A stretch of DNA of 15,457 nucleotides from CAZPBO01 sp964584815 (lineage in GTDB: Bacteria > Planctomycetota > SKW154). Of this stretch, positions 1 through 7,621 are shown one piece after another. Location of the stretch: positions 1 to 15,457 of the forward strand of contig CAZPBO010000052.1 in NCBI GenBank assembly GCA_964584815.1. Direction: 5' to 3'. Below the pieces are notes generated by a model that saw nothing but the letters and a program-made list of their open reading frames with translations, searched no databases and was not told the DNA's origin. A program made the translations under genes and the position numbers. Position 1 is the stretch's first letter. Each line of letters begins with the position of its first letter.

Positions 1-2
1 TT

Positions 3-47
3 GGCGTTATTGCCGCTGTTACCATTTCGGTTCTTCGTCGTCGTTGA
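3..47 (+). CDS. possible C-terminal end of an upstream membrane protein (partial)
   Basis: The frame starting at base 3 reads GVIAAVTISVLRRR and then stops at TGA 45-47. A short hydrophobic run closed by three arginines looks like the last membrane segment and cytoplasmic tail of a membrane protein whose body lies to the left. With only 14 codons this is weak. A competing frame starting at base 2 stays open to a TGA at 194-196, which would overlap the tatD ATG as ATGA, but its product is rich in Ser and Cys and unlike a normal protein end. Confidence 0.3.
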   Translation, partial: GVIAAVTISVLRRR

Positions 48-73
48 TTTTCACACCCTTTTGTCGGTATAAA
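44..73 (+). promoter_or_regulatory. possible sigma-70-type promoter P1 upstream of tatD
   Basis: TTGATT (44-49) and TATAAA (68-73) are separated by 18 bp. It starts at the stop codon of the possible upstream gene and points toward tatD. The predicted transcript would carry about 110 bases of leader in which I see no clear gene or known RNA motif. Confidence 0.35.
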
Positions 74-140
74 GGACAGAAATGGAGCAGTTCTGGTATC
101 AAGAAAGCGGTGGACGGGGCGGCGTTGCAACCTTCCACTG

Positions 141-168
141 TTGATTCAGGAAAGCGGGGTGCTATAAT
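141..168 (+). promoter_or_regulatory. sigma-70-type promoter P2 for the tatD-kdsD operon
   Basis: TTGATT (141-146) and a perfect TATAAT (163-168) are 16 bp apart. Transcription would begin near base 175, leaving an 18-21 base leader before the tatD start. This argues against the upstream in-frame TTG at 175 as the start codon, because it would sit on the transcription start itself. Confidence 0.6.
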
Positions 169-192
169 AGCGCTTTGCGCAATGGGGAAGAT

Positions 193-981
193 ATGATGTG
201 GGTGGTGGAGACGCATTGCCATCTTGACTTTCCGCAGTTTGAGGGAGATTTGGATGGGGTGTTGAGGCGTGCGCGTGAGGCGGGCGTTTTTTATATGATA
301 ACAATCGGCACAAGTGTTGAGTCAAGCCGTAAGGCGGTGGAGTTGGCGCATAGATACGAGTGTGTTTATGCCGCAATTGGGGTGCATCCGCACGATGCGG
401 ACAAGGTAGATGACGATGCTCTGGCGGAGTTGGAGGAGTTGGGGCAGGACGCAAAGGTTGTGGCGGTGGGCGAAGTGGGTCTGGACTTCTATCGCAATTT
501 GAGCCCGCGCCAAACACAGGAACGCGTTTTTCGCGAGTTTATCAAGTTGGCGAAACGCTTAAACAAGCCGCTGATTCTGCACACGCGCGACGCAACAAAA
601 GAGGTGTTGAAGATACTTGAGGCGGAGGGTGCGCCGCAGAGGCGCGGCGTTTTTCATTGCTGGGCGTCCAGTGTGAAGAACGCAAAACGCGCTGTGGAGT
701 TGGGATTTCAAATCTCCTTTGCGGGCAACATAACTTTTAAGAACGCCGAGCAGTTGCGCCAAAAAGCGGCTGGGATAGGGCTTGAGCACTTGATGCTTGA
801 GACAGACGCTCCGTTTCTGGCGCCGGAGCCCCACAGAGGCAAACGCTGTGAACCCGCATATGTGGTGTTTGTGGGGCGCAAACTGGCGGAGATATTCGGC
901 GTTTCTTATGATGAGGTGGCACGGGTAACAACGCGCAACGCTGTGAGACTTTTCGGTCTGCCGGAGGTGAAGGATGGATGA
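193..981 (+). CDS. tatD: TatD-family metal-dependent hydrolase (DNase)
   Basis: A TIM-barrel metallo-hydrolase of the amidohydrolase superfamily; family members are Mg-dependent DNases, though in vivo roles vary. With the start at ATG 193 (262 aa, normal for the family) the metal ligands are all present: the THCHLD motif (His8, His10), Glu94 in GEVGLDFY, His130, His155 in FHCW and Asp205 in ETDAPFL. The run APEPHRGKRCEP after Asp205 is also typical. ATG 193 and ATG 196 are adjacent, with GGGGAAG at 184-190; either may be used, and the family usually begins a few residues before the THCH motif. The 3' end overlaps kdsD by 8 bases, so this is the first gene of a co-transcribed run. The exact cellular substrate cannot be read from sequence. 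Confidence 0.93.
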   Translation: MMWVVETHCHLDFPQFEGDLDGVLRRAREAGVFYMITIGTSVESSRKAVELAHRYECVYAAIGVHPHDADKVDDDALAELEELGQDAKVVAVGEVGLDFYRNLSPRQTQERVFREFIKLAKRLNKPLILHTRDATKEVLKILEAEGAPQRRGVFHCWASSVKNAKRAVELGFQISFAGNITFKNAEQLRQKAAGIGLEHLMLETDAPFLAPEPHRGKRCEPAYVVFVGRKLAEIFGVSYDEVARVTTRNAVRLFGLPEVKDG

Positions 982-1954
982 TGGGAAGTTGATAGAGTAT
1001 GGGAAGAAGGTGGTGAGGGCGGAAGGGGAGGCGGTGCTTGGGGTTGTGGGGTGGATAGGAGAGGAATTTGCGCGTGCGGTGAGGCTTGTGCATAACTGCA
1101 GCGGCAGGGTTGTGGTGACGGGTATGGGCAAGGCGGGACTTATAGGACGGAAGATATCGGCGACATTCGCATCAACTGGGACACCGTCACTTTATCTGCA
1201 TCCTGCGGAGGCGCTGCACGGGGATTTGGGGCGGGTGGTGGATGGTGATGTGGTGATAGCGCTTTCCAACAGTGGGGAGACGGAGGAGTTGGTGCGGCTT
1301 GTGCCGTATGTGAAGAGGGCGGGTGCGGTGGTGGTTGCGATAACGGCGGACAGAAAAAGTCCGCTCGGGGAGGTGAGTGATGTTGTGTTGGAGATGGGGC
1401 ATATAGAGGAGGCGTGTCCGTTGGGGCTTGCGCCGAGCGCATCTACGGCGGCGATGTTGGCGCTGGGCGATGCTCTGGCGTTGTCTGTTCTGCAGTTGCG
1501 GTTGAGTCGTGGGGAGTTCAGTGTGGAGCAGTATGCGGCGTTCCATCCTGCAGGTTCTTTGGGGCGCAAGGCGCTGCGTGTTGAGGAGGTGATGCGAACG
1601 GGCAAGCGCGCCCCGACGGTGTCTCCTGACGCCACAGTTCAGGAGACCATACTGGCGATAACGGAAGGGAGAGCGGGTGCGGCGGTGGTGGTGGATAACA
1701 AAAAACGGCTGCTGGGGATATTCACTGACGGCGATTTGCGGCGCTACATCAAAGCGGGCGGCGACCCCCGTAGCGACAAAATCGGCGATGTGATGGTCAA
1801 AAATCCAAAGCACATCCGCAAAGGCGCTCTCGCTGCAGAAGCGCACTCCATTATGAGAAAGCACCAAATAGGTGAACTGCCGGTAGTGGATGACACAGGA
1901 CAGGTTGTCGGGGTGGTGAATCTAAAGGACATAACAGGGATTACGGAGGGATGA
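974..1954 (+). CDS. kdsD: arabinose-5-phosphate isomerase, SIS plus two CBS domains
   Basis: Interconverts D-ribulose 5-phosphate and D-arabinose 5-phosphate, the first step toward KDO, the inner-core sugar of lipopolysaccharide; cytoplasmic. The 326 aa product has the full KdsD/GutQ layout: SIS domain at about 40-175 with GMGKAG (50-55), HPAEALHGDLG (76-86), the SNSGET phosphosugar loop (98-103) and FHPAGSLGR (190-198), then CBS domains at about 206-262 and 268-326. GGAGG at 963-967 sits 6 bases before ATG 974, supporting the start despite the 8-base overlap with tatD. The gene implies a lipopolysaccharide-bearing cell. The last 250 bases switch from G-rich to C-rich on the coding strand. 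GutQ-type paralogues share this architecture, so the pathway call rests on the absence of gut genes here. Confidence 0.92.
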   Translation: MDDGKLIEYGKKVVRAEGEAVLGVVGWIGEEFARAVRLVHNCSGRVVVTGMGKAGLIGRKISATFASTGTPSLYLHPAEALHGDLGRVVDGDVVIALSNSGETEELVRLVPYVKRAGAVVVAITADRKSPLGEVSDVVLEMGHIEEACPLGLAPSASTAAMLALGDALALSVLQLRLSRGEFSVEQYAAFHPAGSLGRKALRVEEVMRTGKRAPTVSPDATVQETILAITEGRAGAAVVVDNKKRLLGIFTDGDLRRYIKAGGDPRSDKIGDVMVKNPKHIRKGALAAEAHSIMRKHQIGELPVVDDTGQVVGVVNLKDITGITEG

Positions 1955-1955
1955 T

Positions 1956-2930
1956 ATGCGCTGGATATTGCTGGTTGTGATTTTTCTGTGTGGGGTAGCG
2001 ATGAGCCAGCAGGGCGGTGATGTAGTTTTAACGAAGGATGAGCGTGCAGGCGTTGTGAAGTTTTATCGTGCGAAGATGAGATGGGCGGAGGAGATGAGCG
2101 CGGCAGGGCATCCCGACAGCGCCTTAAAGGTGGTTGAAGCGCTGCTGTTGGTTGGTCCCCCCACCCGTCAGTTGGAGAAAGAACTGCTCGCTCTGCGTAG
2201 GCGCCTCCGTAAGGAATGGATGAGGAGCCGGCTGATTGACGCATATCTTGCGCCGCAGAAAAGCGTCTTCACTGAAGGCGAGAAAATTGTGGTGCGTCTT
2301 GTGGTGGCAAGTCGTTCGGATGAGGAGGTGGTGCTTTTGCAGAGCCACGCGGGTGAGAAGGAGAAGGTGGCGGCAATCAATGTGTTCCGTCGCTGCTTCC
2401 TTGAGGACGGCACTGTGCGGGTGGAGGAGTTGCACGGGATGGCGGTGACCAAGAGCCGCGAGGTGACGCTGAGAGAGGGGCAGGCGTGGGTGCGGGAGTT
2501 GCTCTTTGACACACCAAAATTTCCGAGGAATGTGTTGGCGGCATACAAATACCTTGTTGCGGGGACACTGAACCTTCAGGTGATGAGCGGCAAGAAGCGT
2601 GTAGGGAGACTTCTGCCACTTGATAGTGTGGAGTTTGTGGTGTTGCCAAAGGAGGCGAAGCGTTATGCGGACAAACCGTTCAAGTGGCTGGTAGAGGGTT
2701 TGAAAGGTGCGGCGAAGGGTAAAGCGGGAGCGCGGGAGGCGCTGTTTTACGGCGGAATGCTTGTGAGTGGTGAGAAGCGAGCGGATGCGGTGGCGGCACT
2801 GATATCGTGGCTACCCCGTCTGCCGCGCTCAGCGGCTCTCACAGCCACCGCCGTCCTCTCTCACATCACCAACAAACCTTTCGGTCCCGACATTGACGCG
2901 TGGCTGAACTGGTGGAAGGGAGCAAAGTGA
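1956..2930 (+). CDS. exported protein of unknown function with W-x2-WW tail
   Basis: I do not recognise a named family. The 324 aa product opens with a short signal peptide (MRWILLVVIFLCGVAMSQ; cleavage near residue 17), so it is probably periplasmic. Residues 30-95 are charged and helical, about 100-225 look beta-rich, and 240-324 are Ala/Leu-rich helical repeats. It ends ITNKPFGPDIDAWLNWWKGAK, a pattern I associate with the ends of HEAT-like repeat proteins in Planctomycetes and related phyla; that link is from memory. The start is firm: GGAGGG at 1945-1950 lies 5 bases before ATG 1956, one base after the kdsD stop. The 3' end overlaps the phosphatase gene as GTGA. Position in the operon hints at an envelope role, no more. 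Confidence 0.75.
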   Translation: MRWILLVVIFLCGVAMSQQGGDVVLTKDERAGVVKFYRAKMRWAEEMSAAGHPDSALKVVEALLLVGPPTRQLEKELLALRRRLRKEWMRSRLIDAYLAPQKSVFTEGEKIVVRLVVASRSDEEVVLLQSHAGEKEKVAAINVFRRCFLEDGTVRVEELHGMAVTKSREVTLREGQAWVRELLFDTPKFPRNVLAAYKYLVAGTLNLQVMSGKKRVGRLLPLDSVEFVVLPKEAKRYADKPFKWLVEGLKGAAKGKAGAREALFYGGMLVSGEKRADAVAALISWLPRLPRSAALTATAVLSHITNKPFGPDIDAWLNWWKGAK

Positions 2931-3754
2931 AACGCGAACTGCGCTTTGCGCTGGACATTGCAGAAGAGGCAGGGCACCTGCTTCTGCGCCATTTTGGAAA
3001 CCTTAAGCCATCAGAAATCTCATACAAAGGCAGGCGCAATGTGGTGACAGTCGCCGACAAGGAGGCTGAAGACTTTATCGTCGCAGCGATAAGGAAAGAG
3101 TTTCCTGCAGACGCTGTTTTGGCAGAGGAGGCAACACGAGATGCGCTGACATCGCAGCGCATCTGGGTTGTTGACCCGTTAGACGGAACGGTCAACTTTG
3201 CCCACGGGGTGCCGATATTCTGCGTTTCAGTTGCCCTGATGTCTGATGGGCAGGTGGAGTTGGGCGTTGTGCACGCGCCTGTGTTTGGGGAGACTTGGTG
3301 GGCGCTGCGTGGGAACGGCGCCTTCTTAAACGGCAAAAGATGCTCTGTCACAAGCACAGCGGACATAACAAAAGCGCTTCTTGCCACAGGTTTTGCCTAC
3401 ATCCGTGAGGAGACCGAGCACAACAACCTGCCCAACTTCAACCGCCTGAACATGGTGGCGGAGGGTGTGCGTAGGATGGGGTCTGCGGCATTAGATTTGT
3501 GTTATGTTGCCTGCGGACGCTATGATGGATTTTGGGAGTTGTTTTTGTGGCCGTGGGATGTGGCAGCGGGCAGTCTGATTGTGACAGAAGCGGGGGGCGT
3601 GGTGACCGACCTTGAGGGCGGCAACGACTACATATTTTCTTTCAACATAGCGGCGTCAAACGGCAGAATCCACAAAGCGTTGCTTTCTCGTCTTGAGCCG
3701 TTTCCGAAGCGATTTCGGTTTGGAAAACTTGAACCCGGCGGGGAAGCACCTTAA
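2927..3754 (+). CDS. inositol monophosphatase-family phosphatase
   Basis: A Mg- and Li-sensitive-type sugar/nucleotide phosphatase fold (IMPase/SuhB/CysQ/HisN group). With GTG 2927 as start (275 aa) the metal ligands are in place: Glu67 and Glu68 in LAEEAT, DPLDGT at 83-88 (Asp83, Asp86), and Asp211 in WPWDVAAG followed by EAGG. The in-frame GTG at 2900 is possible, but 2927 overlaps the previous stop as GTGA, has GGAAGGGAG at 2914-2922, and gives the usual family N-terminus (MKRELRFALDIAEEAG). Substrate cannot be told: inositol phosphate, histidinol phosphate, fructose bisphosphate and 3'-phosphoadenosine phosphate are all hydrolysed by relatives. In this run next to kdsD, a phosphosugar is a fair guess only. 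Confidence 0.88.
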   Translation: MKRELRFALDIAEEAGHLLLRHFGNLKPSEISYKGRRNVVTVADKEAEDFIVAAIRKEFPADAVLAEEATRDALTSQRIWVVDPLDGTVNFAHGVPIFCVSVALMSDGQVELGVVHAPVFGETWWALRGNGAFLNGKRCSVTSTADITKALLATGFAYIREETEHNNLPNFNRLNMVAEGVRRMGSAALDLCYVACGRYDGFWELFLWPWDVAAGSLIVTEAGGVVTDLEGGNDYIFSFNIAASNGRIHKALLSRLEPFPKRFRFGKLEPGGEAP

Positions 3755-3786
3755 AATCGCACAAAAGCCGATGAGGAGGAGTGAGT

Positions 3787-4320
3787 ATGCGCCTGTTTGT
3801 GGTAATGGTAGCAGCAATGGTAGGTGTTGGCTGCTGGAGTCCGTTTTATGTGGCACCTGACAACTCAAGCCGTCTCCTGACACACCAGGAGAAGTTGAGC
3901 GCGGCGTTGGATGAGTCTTTCAAGAACGCGGGAGTTTTCGCACGCCTCGGTGGCAAGAAGGTCTATGTTGATGTCAAAACGCTTGCGGATGTGGAGTTGC
4001 CGGGTGCTGCGGCGGAATTTGTGCGCGCATATGTGGAAAAACTCGTCCTTAAAGAGGCGCCAAACAGCGTCGTCCTTGACGAACGCGGCGAACAAGATGT
4101 GGTGCTTGTGGTTCTCGTGCGTGCCTTCGGCGTTGAAGCACGCCCGCTCCTACTCGGTCCTCTATCCTTAATCTTCCATATGGTCCGCTACCGCGCCATC
4201 TGCGAACTCTCCGTTTATGCTTACGACCGCGCCGGTAACTTCAAAATCCAACCCACAAAAATGCCCAAAGGAGAGATAAGATGGTCAAAGTTTCTCGTTC
4301 TTGGTGGCGGACCCTTCTGA
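3787..4320 (+). CDS. small lipoprotein of unknown function
   Basis: A 177 aa product beginning MRLFVVMVAAMVGVGC: a hydrophobic signal followed by a lipobox with Cys16 as the likely lipid-attached residue, so it should sit on the inner or outer membrane facing the periplasm. AGGAGGA (3774-3780) lies 6 bases before ATG 3787, which is why I prefer it over the GTG at 3781. The mature part alternates helix and strand (LSAALDESFKNAG, VYVDVKTL, DVVLVVLVRAFGVEA), loosely recalling LpoB/CsgG-like lipoproteins that form small alpha-beta assemblies, but no diagnostic motif confirms this. Its last 40 bases overlap the next gene in another frame. No family assignment. Confidence 0.7.
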   Translation: MRLFVVMVAAMVGVGCWSPFYVAPDNSSRLLTHQEKLSAALDESFKNAGVFARLGGKKVYVDVKTLADVELPGAAAEFVRAYVEKLVLKEAPNSVVLDERGEQDVVLVVLVRAFGVEARPLLLGPLSLIFHMVRYRAICELSVYAYDRAGNFKIQPTKMPKGEIRWSKFLVLGGGPF

Positions 4321-6131
4321 CGACCACATTTCTGCTTTTATGTTTTGGGACACCGCAGGCAGAACCGGAAAACACCTATTTCATAAACGCTTCAAAGCAG
4401 TTGGGGCTTCATAAGTTCGCTGCAAAACGCGTCGCTTTCGTGGATGTCAACTCTGATGGCTTTCCCGACATCTTCATCCTCAACGAGCGCACCAAAGAGT
4501 TGCACCTGTTTCTGAATGAGGCGGCACCCAACGGCTCCCGCAAACTCCGTGATATAACACAACAGTCAGGACTGCTTACAGAGGCAAAAAAACGCTTTCC
4601 GAATTTTATCCTGTTCGCTGATGTGGATAACGACGGCGACCCCGACGCATATCTCAACCGTTACTGCGATTTTGAACGCCCCCTCATCAAGAACGGTCGC
4701 ATCGTTAAAGACAAGAACGGAAAGCCTGTCCCCGCCAACAAAGATGACGGGCTACGCTCGCTCATTCTCATAAACGATGGCAAAGGGCATTTTTGCGTTC
4801 TTAAAGATTCTGGCGTTGAAAAGCACGCCGAAACCGCGTCCGCCGCTTCCTTCCTTGATTACGACAACGATGGATGTCTTGACCTCTTCGTCGGAAACTG
4901 GTATCGCTTCTACGGCATCTCCTATGAGGCGTATCCCGACAGGTTGTATAGGGGTGACGGCAGCGGGCACTTCAGCGAGGTGACACAGCAGGTGGGGCTT
5001 ATGACGCGGGCGGAGCCGGGACACCGCGACTCTTCGCGTCCCACCTACGGCGTCACCCATCTTGATTACAACAACGACGGCTGGCAGGATATCCTTGTCT
5101 GTGCCTATGGCAGACAATGGAATATGCTTTGGGAAAACCAAGGGGGCAAACGCTTTGTTGAGGTGGGCGCAAAAACGGGAGTAGACGGTGATGCTATCCG
5201 CCACGGACGATATCCGGAGGTGGTGAAGAAATTGTGGAAGAAGCGGTTTGGCAGGGAGAAGAAGGACGAGCCACCTTGGCGTGCCAACGGCAACACCTTT
5301 GACGCCGCTTGCGCCGACTTTGATAACGACGGCGATATTGACATATTCTTCGGAGAAATCTGCCATTGGTGGGCTGGCGAATCTTCCGACCGCTCTATGC
5401 TGCTTGTCAACCTTGGCAAAGAAAAGGGGTTTGTATTCCGCCGCGACCCAGACCGCATAAAACGCCACCACAAAGACCCAAAACACTGGAACGAGGGCGA
5501 CCTCCACATCGCATGGCTTGACTTTGACAACGACGGTCTGCTGGATTTGCTCATCGCAAGCGGCGACTATCCCGACGGTCAGTTTCTGCGCCTTTTCCGT
5601 CAGAAACCTGACCACACATTCGTGGATGTGACCAAAGAGTGTGGTTTCAACTGGGAGGGATGCGGCAGCATATCGCTCAGCGATTTTGACCGCGACGGCG
5701 ACACCGACATCCTTGTGGGACGCTCATTCGCGAGGCTGCCAAAGGAGAAGACCCGCGATAAGATTCCCTATGCGGCGTTATTTATCAATCGCGTTGGCAA
5801 CCGCAACAACTGGCTGGGTGTGCTGGTTGAGGGGAGCGGCAAGGGCGGCGCCAACCGAGCGGGTATCGGCTGCCGTGTCGTGCTGAAGGCAGGCGACCTA
5901 ACACAGATGCGGGAATTGCGTGGCGGCGCAGGACACTGCGGACATCAAAACCCTCCCGAAGCACTTTTTGGTCTTGGAAAGCGCAAATCCGTTGACTGGG
6001 TTGAAGTGCGATGGGCTAACTCAAAACGCTCAAAAACGCTTATTAAAAACCCGCCCATAAACTGCTACATCCTCATCAAGGAGGGAACGCAAGGCTATAA
6101 GGTGCTCCAATTTTCCGCCACAAAGCGCTGA
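4281..6131 (+). CDS. exported FG-GAP/VCBS repeat protein with ASPIC/UnbV C-terminal domain
   Basis: A 616 aa secreted or surface protein. The signal peptide is about residues 1-27 (hydrophobic TLLTTTFLLLCF, cleavage after TPQA). Seven DxDxDG-type calcium-binding loops recur near residues 55, 114, 193, 262, 346, 414 and 468, as expected for a seven-bladed beta-propeller of the FG-GAP/VCBS type. Residues about 508-600 (NNWLGVLVEG, ANRAGIGCRV, FGLGKRKSVDWVEVRW) match the ASPIC/UnbV domain that typically closes such proteins. The start is set by AGGAGAG (4269-4275) five bases before ATG 4281, inside the lipoprotein gene, giving a 40-base overlap that suggests translational coupling. Relatives are abundant in Planctomycetes, Acidobacteria and Armatimonadota; their ligand or role is mostly unknown. 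Confidence 0.9.
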   Translation: MVKVSRSWWRTLLTTTFLLLCFGTPQAEPENTYFINASKQLGLHKFAAKRVAFVDVNSDGFPDIFILNERTKELHLFLNEAAPNGSRKLRDITQQSGLLTEAKKRFPNFILFADVDNDGDPDAYLNRYCDFERPLIKNGRIVKDKNGKPVPANKDDGLRSLILINDGKGHFCVLKDSGVEKHAETASAASFLDYDNDGCLDLFVGNWYRFYGISYEAYPDRLYRGDGSGHFSEVTQQVGLMTRAEPGHRDSSRPTYGVTHLDYNNDGWQDILVCAYGRQWNMLWENQGGKRFVEVGAKTGVDGDAIRHGRYPEVVKKLWKKRFGREKKDEPPWRANGNTFDAACADFDNDGDIDIFFGEICHWWAGESSDRSMLLVNLGKEKGFVFRRDPDRIKRHHKDPKHWNEGDLHIAWLDFDNDGLLDLLIASGDYPDGQFLRLFRQKPDHTFVDVTKECGFNWEGCGSISLSDFDRDGDTDILVGRSFARLPKEKTRDKIPYAALFINRVGNRNNWLGVLVEGSGKGGANRAGIGCRVVLKAGDLTQMRELRGGAGHCGHQNPPEALFGLGKRKSVDWVEVRWANSKRSKTLIKNPPINCYILIKEGTQGYKVLQFSATKR

Positions 6132-6142
6132 TGCCTTCATAC

Positions 6143-6170
6143 TGGATTTGACACGGAGTCTTTGTAAAAT
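6143..6170 (+). promoter_or_regulatory. weak promoter candidate for gltX
   Basis: TAAAAT (6165-6170) is a fair -10 box, but the -35 at 16 bp (TGGATT, 6143-6148) matches consensus at only three bases. A TTGACA at 6148-6153 is only 11 bp from the -10 and cannot pair with it. The 68-base gap after the FG-GAP gene is the only place for a dedicated gltX promoter. Confidence 0.3.
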
Positions 6171-6199
6171 TCTGCTGAAGAGTGTAAGGGAGTTGTGTT

Positions 6200-7621
6200 A
6201 TGGAGAAGTTGCGCGTTCGTTTCGCACCAAGTCCGACAGGATTTATGCATCTTGGGAACATAAGGACGGCGCTTTTCAACTGGATGCTGGCGCGCAAAGA
6301 GAGCGGGCGCTTCATCCTACGAGTTGAGGACACAGATAAGGAGCGGTCAAAAGAGGAGTTTGTGGAGCGCCTGCTTTACGATATGGACTGGCTTGGGCTG
6401 GAAGCGGACGAAAGCCCGCAAAAAGACGGTCCATACGGACCGTATAGGCAGAGTCAGAGGCTTGAAATATATACGGAGTTTGCGCAGAAATTGCTTGACG
6501 CGGGAGCCGCCTACAGATGCTACTGCAGCGAAGAAGAGTTGGAGATGAGGCGGAAGTTGGCGCTCGCGGCGGGCAGACCACCTGGTTACGACAACCGCTG
6601 CCGCAACCTCACACCACAACAAGCCGCAAAGCACGAATCGCAGGGTAGAAAACCTGTGTTGCGCTTCAAAATGCCCCATAAAGAGGTGACTTGGCGCGAT
6701 GCGGTGCGCGGAGACATTACCTTCAACACCGCTACTATTCCAGACCCCGTCATCCTAAAACGCGACGGCACCCCCACCTACCATTTCGGCGTCGTCATTG
6801 ACGACCACCTGATGAGAGTGAACCTTGTGCTGCGCGGCGAAGACCATATTCCCAACACCCCAATCCATATTCTGCTTTATGAGGCGCTGGGTTGGAACGC
6901 ACCGGTCTTTGCCCATATGAGCCGCACAAAAGGACTATCAAAACGGCTCGGCTCTGTCTCCATAAAGGACTTTGAGGAAGCGGGATATCTGCCGGAAGCG
7001 GTGCTCAATATGGCGGCTATTCTGGGCTGGGCACCGCGTGACGGCAGCCAAGTTTTTGACCCAAGGAAACCCGAAATCTACCGTCAACTGCGCTTGGAAG
7101 ACCTCGCACGCTTCGGCTCCACCTTTGACCACGCAAAACTGGATTGGATTTCCGCAAGACATATCCGCAACGCCGAAACCGAACACCTGCTACGATACGC
7201 CAGAAGATTCCTGCCACCTGACCTGCAAGACGACCGCGCCGTTGCCATCCTCAACGCCTGCCGCTTCCACATCTCCAAACTCGCCGAAATCAAAGACTGG
7301 CTGCCTGTATACCTTGAAGAACAAATAACGCCAGACAACGAAGCCAAAAAGTTGCTGCAATCAGAACTGGCACAAAACGCGCTGCCACAACTCGCCTCCG
7401 ACATCATCGCAGCCAGCATCCCCACAAAACGCGAAAAACTGCTCGCTATCGTGCGGGGTTATGCCGAAAAACTTGGCGTCAAAGCAGGTAGGCTCTTCCT
7501 TCTTCTGCGGGCGGCTCTCACAGGGCGCGCAAGTGGTCCAGAACTGCATCTTATTCTGGCGGCGCTGCCAAAACAGACCGCCATAAAAAGACTCAAAAAA
7601 GCGGTGGAGGGTCTGCAATGA
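6200..7621 (+). CDS. gltX: glutamyl-tRNA synthetase
   Basis: Charges tRNA-Glu (and tRNA-Gln in organisms lacking GlnRS) with glutamate in the cytoplasm. The 473 aa product has the class I signature FAPSPTGFMHLGNIR (8-22), with HLGN as the HIGH motif, and GLSKR (245-249) as the KMSKS-type loop. RVEDTD (41-46) and LRGEDHIPNT (211-220) are typical of GluRS. Cys107, Cys109 and Cys134 keep the CxC-x24-C spacing of the zinc site in E. coli GluRS, although the fourth ligand is not His here (Asn136). AAGGGAG at 6186-6192 precedes ATG 6200 by 7 bases. The stop overlaps the next gene as ATGA. Whether it is discriminating cannot be judged without checking for glnS or gatCAB elsewhere. Confidence 0.97.
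   Translation: MEKLRVRFAPSPTGFMHLGNIRTALFNWMLARKESGRFILRVEDTDKERSKEEFVERLLYDMDWLGLEADESPQKDGPYGPYRQSQRLEIYTEFAQKLLDAGAAYRCYCSEEELEMRRKLALAAGRPPGYDNRCRNLTPQQAAKHESQGRKPVLRFKMPHKEVTWRDAVRGDITFNTATIPDPVILKRDGTPTYHFGVVIDDHLMRVNLVLRGEDHIPNTPIHILLYEALGWNAPVFAHMSRTKGLSKRLGSVSIKDFEEAGYLPEAVLNMAAILGWAPRDGSQVFDPRKPEIYRQLRLEDLARFGSTFDHAKLDWISARHIRNAETEHLLRYARRFLPPDLQDDRAVAILNACRFHISKLAEIKDWLPVYLEEQITPDNEAKKLLQSELAQNALPQLASDIIAASIPTKREKLLAIVRGYAEKLGVKAGRLFLLLRAALTGRASGPELHLILAALPKQTAIKRLKKAVEGLQ

Noticed and set aside
141..152. 12-base sequence TTGATTCAGGAA shared with 13549-13560
   Set aside because: Several 12-base matches are expected by chance in a window of this length, and no longer similarity surrounds it.
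4752..5615. 287-codon open frame on the - strand
   Set aside because: It is a shadow of the FG-GAP gene, created by its repeated GAC/GGC codons; the + frame carries seven clear calcium loops.
6148..6170. TTGACA with TAAAAT as a strong gltX promoter
   Set aside because: The spacer is only 11 bp, too short for sigma-70 promoters.
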